NCBI GenBank assembly: GCA_963816775.1
Contig: CAWFLX010000031.1
Span: 1 to 64,000, forward strand
Reading direction: 5' to 3'
DNA: 64,000 nt
Origin: JAFAXD01 sp963816775
GTDB lineage: Bacteria; Pseudomonadota; Alphaproteobacteria; Rhizobiales; Xanthobacteraceae
Shown one piece after another: positions 63,134-64,000 of this stretch. A program made the translations under genes and the position numbers. How positions within the stretch are numbered: the stretch's first letter is position 1; each line of letters opens with the position of its first letter. The notes under the pieces are model-generated. The model was not told where the DNA came from. It saw only the letters and a program-made list of their open reading frames with translations, and did no database searches.

Positions 63134-64000
63134 TCACCCCCACAAGGCCGGGTCGGGCGGGAAGAGCGTGCTTCCTTCGTAGCGCAGCCCGTCGGGCCGG
63201 TCCGCGGCGAGCAGGAGCGGGCCATCGAGATCGACGACGCGGGCGCGTTGCGCGACGAGCGTCGCGGGCGCGATCGCAAGCGATGTCGAGACCATGCAGC
63301 CCACCATGATCGTAAACCCCAGCCGGGTGGCCTCCTCGGCCAGGGCTAAGGCCTCGGTCAGCCCTCCGGCCTTGTCGAGCTTGATATTGACTGCCTCGTA
63401 TTTGCCTTTGAGCCGGGCCAGGGTAGCCCGGTCATGCACGCTCTCGTCCGCGCACACGGGGATCGGATGGACCACCTCAGCGAGCGCCGCGTCATCCGTA
63501 GCCGGCAGCGGCTGCTCCACCAGGGTGACGCCCGCATCCGCGCAAGCCGCGAGATTCTCTGCCAAATTTTCGCGGGACCAGCCCTCGTTGGCGTCCACGA
63601 TGAGCTCCGCATCGGGTGCCGCATGCCGGATTGCGCGCAGGCGGTCGGGGTCGCCGGCACCGCCCAGCTTGATTTTGAGGAGCAGCCGCGCTGCCTGCCG
63701 GGCGGCATCCGCCATGGTGTCCGGGGCGCCGAGCGAGATCGTGTAGGCAGTCCGCAGCGATCTGGGCGCCGGCAGCCCGGCCAACGCGTGCACCGGACGG
63801 CTGCTACGTTTCGCCGCAAGATCCCACAGCGCACAATCCACGCCATTGCGGGCGGCGCCGGCGGGCATGAGCTGCTGCAGGCCTGCGCGATCAAGCCCTT
63901 GGGACAGCGGCTCGCGGGCGGCGTCGATCGCCGCAATAATCCCGGCGGCGGTCTCACCATACCTCGGGTAGGGGACGCACTCGCCCCGGCCGCGATGCTG
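63134..64000 (-). CDS. Dipeptide epimerase / DgcA-like enolase-superfamily enzyme, 5' end outside window
   Basis: The frame stays open to the window edge, so the N-terminal part is missing; about 288 residues are visible. The KxK motif (LLKIKLGG), Asp in VDANEGW, Glu in VEQPL, Asp in CADESV and Lys in NIKLDKAGG are the mandelate-racemase-group catalytic set. GRGECVPYPRYGET near the edge is the N-terminal capping region. Members epimerise L-Ala-D/L-Glu or racemise N-acetyl-glutamate (DgcA). Confidence 0.88.
   Translation of the reverse strand, partial: QHRGRGECVPYPRYGETAAGIIAAIDAAREPLSQGLDRAGLQQLMPAGAARNGVDCALWDLAAKRSSRPVHALAGLPAPRSLRTAYTISLGAPDTMADAARQAARLLLKIKLGGAGDPDRLRAIRHAAPDAELIVDANEGWSRENLAENLAACADAGVTLVEQPLPATDDAALAEVVHPIPVCADESVHDRATLARLKGKYEAVNIKLDKAGGLTEALALAEEATRLGFTIMVGCMVSTSLAIAPATLVAQRARVVDLDGPLLLAADRPDGLRYEGSTLFPPDPALWG

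Noticed and set aside
1..64000. CRISPR arrays, rRNA, tRNA or full insertion sequences
   Set aside because: No regularly spaced direct repeats, no rRNA-like conserved blocks, no tRNA-like folds and no transposase motifs were seen on reading.

Overview
The window reads as chromosomal DNA of a GC-rich alphaproteobacterium, probably Hyphomicrobiales (Rhizobiales). This is inferred from base composition, GTG/TTG starts, ATGA-type gene overlaps, and families common in that group: Bug/TctC receptors, LivFGHM transporters, PmtA-like methyltransferase, GT21 glycosyltransferase and CoxL-like proteins. I could not identify the species. I saw no tRNA, rRNA or CRISPR array, and no gene-free stretch exceeds about 300 bases.

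Bases 1-26664 are a plus-strand surface-glycan cluster. It contains an ABC exporter, sugar epimerases, a hexapeptide acyltransferase, and a CMP-sugar-type module (cytidylyltransferase, methyltransferase, aminotransferase, B12-dependent radical SAM protein, second methyltransferase). These are followed by a Gfo/Idh-epimerase reading frame, a glucose-1-phosphate cytidylyltransferase, glycosyltransferases, and an unusual set of three asparagine-synthetase-family proteins with an acyl carrier protein. A minus-strand island (26691-30124: flavin monooxygenase, Bug receptor, broken acyltransferase) interrupts it. The sugar theme returns at 30389-32529 with a Gfo/Idh dehydrogenase and a WbpE-like aminotransferase, the pair that makes 3-amino uronic sugars.

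Bases 32729-44200 hold murJ, a DegP-like protease, an adaptor plus RND efflux pump, a small membrane protein, a CoxL-like molybdenum hydroxylase subunit and a cytochrome c' gene with a strong terminator. A CHRD protein and a dihaem cytochrome c follow, separated by a small element with terminal inverted repeats. Bases 45364-51075 are a complete branched-chain amino-acid-type ABC transporter plus a DMT permease. Bases 51095-56099 hold a stand-alone Lrp/AsnC effector domain, an amidohydrolase, and a TPP riboswitch controlling thiM-thiE-thiD and a coupled TakP-like TRAP receptor. The remainder has catabolic enzymes (FAH-family, SDR), envelope-lipid genes (GT21, LpxH-like phosphoesterase, PmtA-like methyltransferase), a threonine/serine dehydratase, an MFS transporter and a dipeptide-epimerase-like gene running off the right edge.

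A pattern that affects the reading of several genes: at least eight coding frames break, and a ninth site creates an apparent gene fusion. In every case removing exactly one base restores the expected protein. The uniform +1 direction suggests single-base insertions in the sequence itself, so the pseudogene calls below are provisional.
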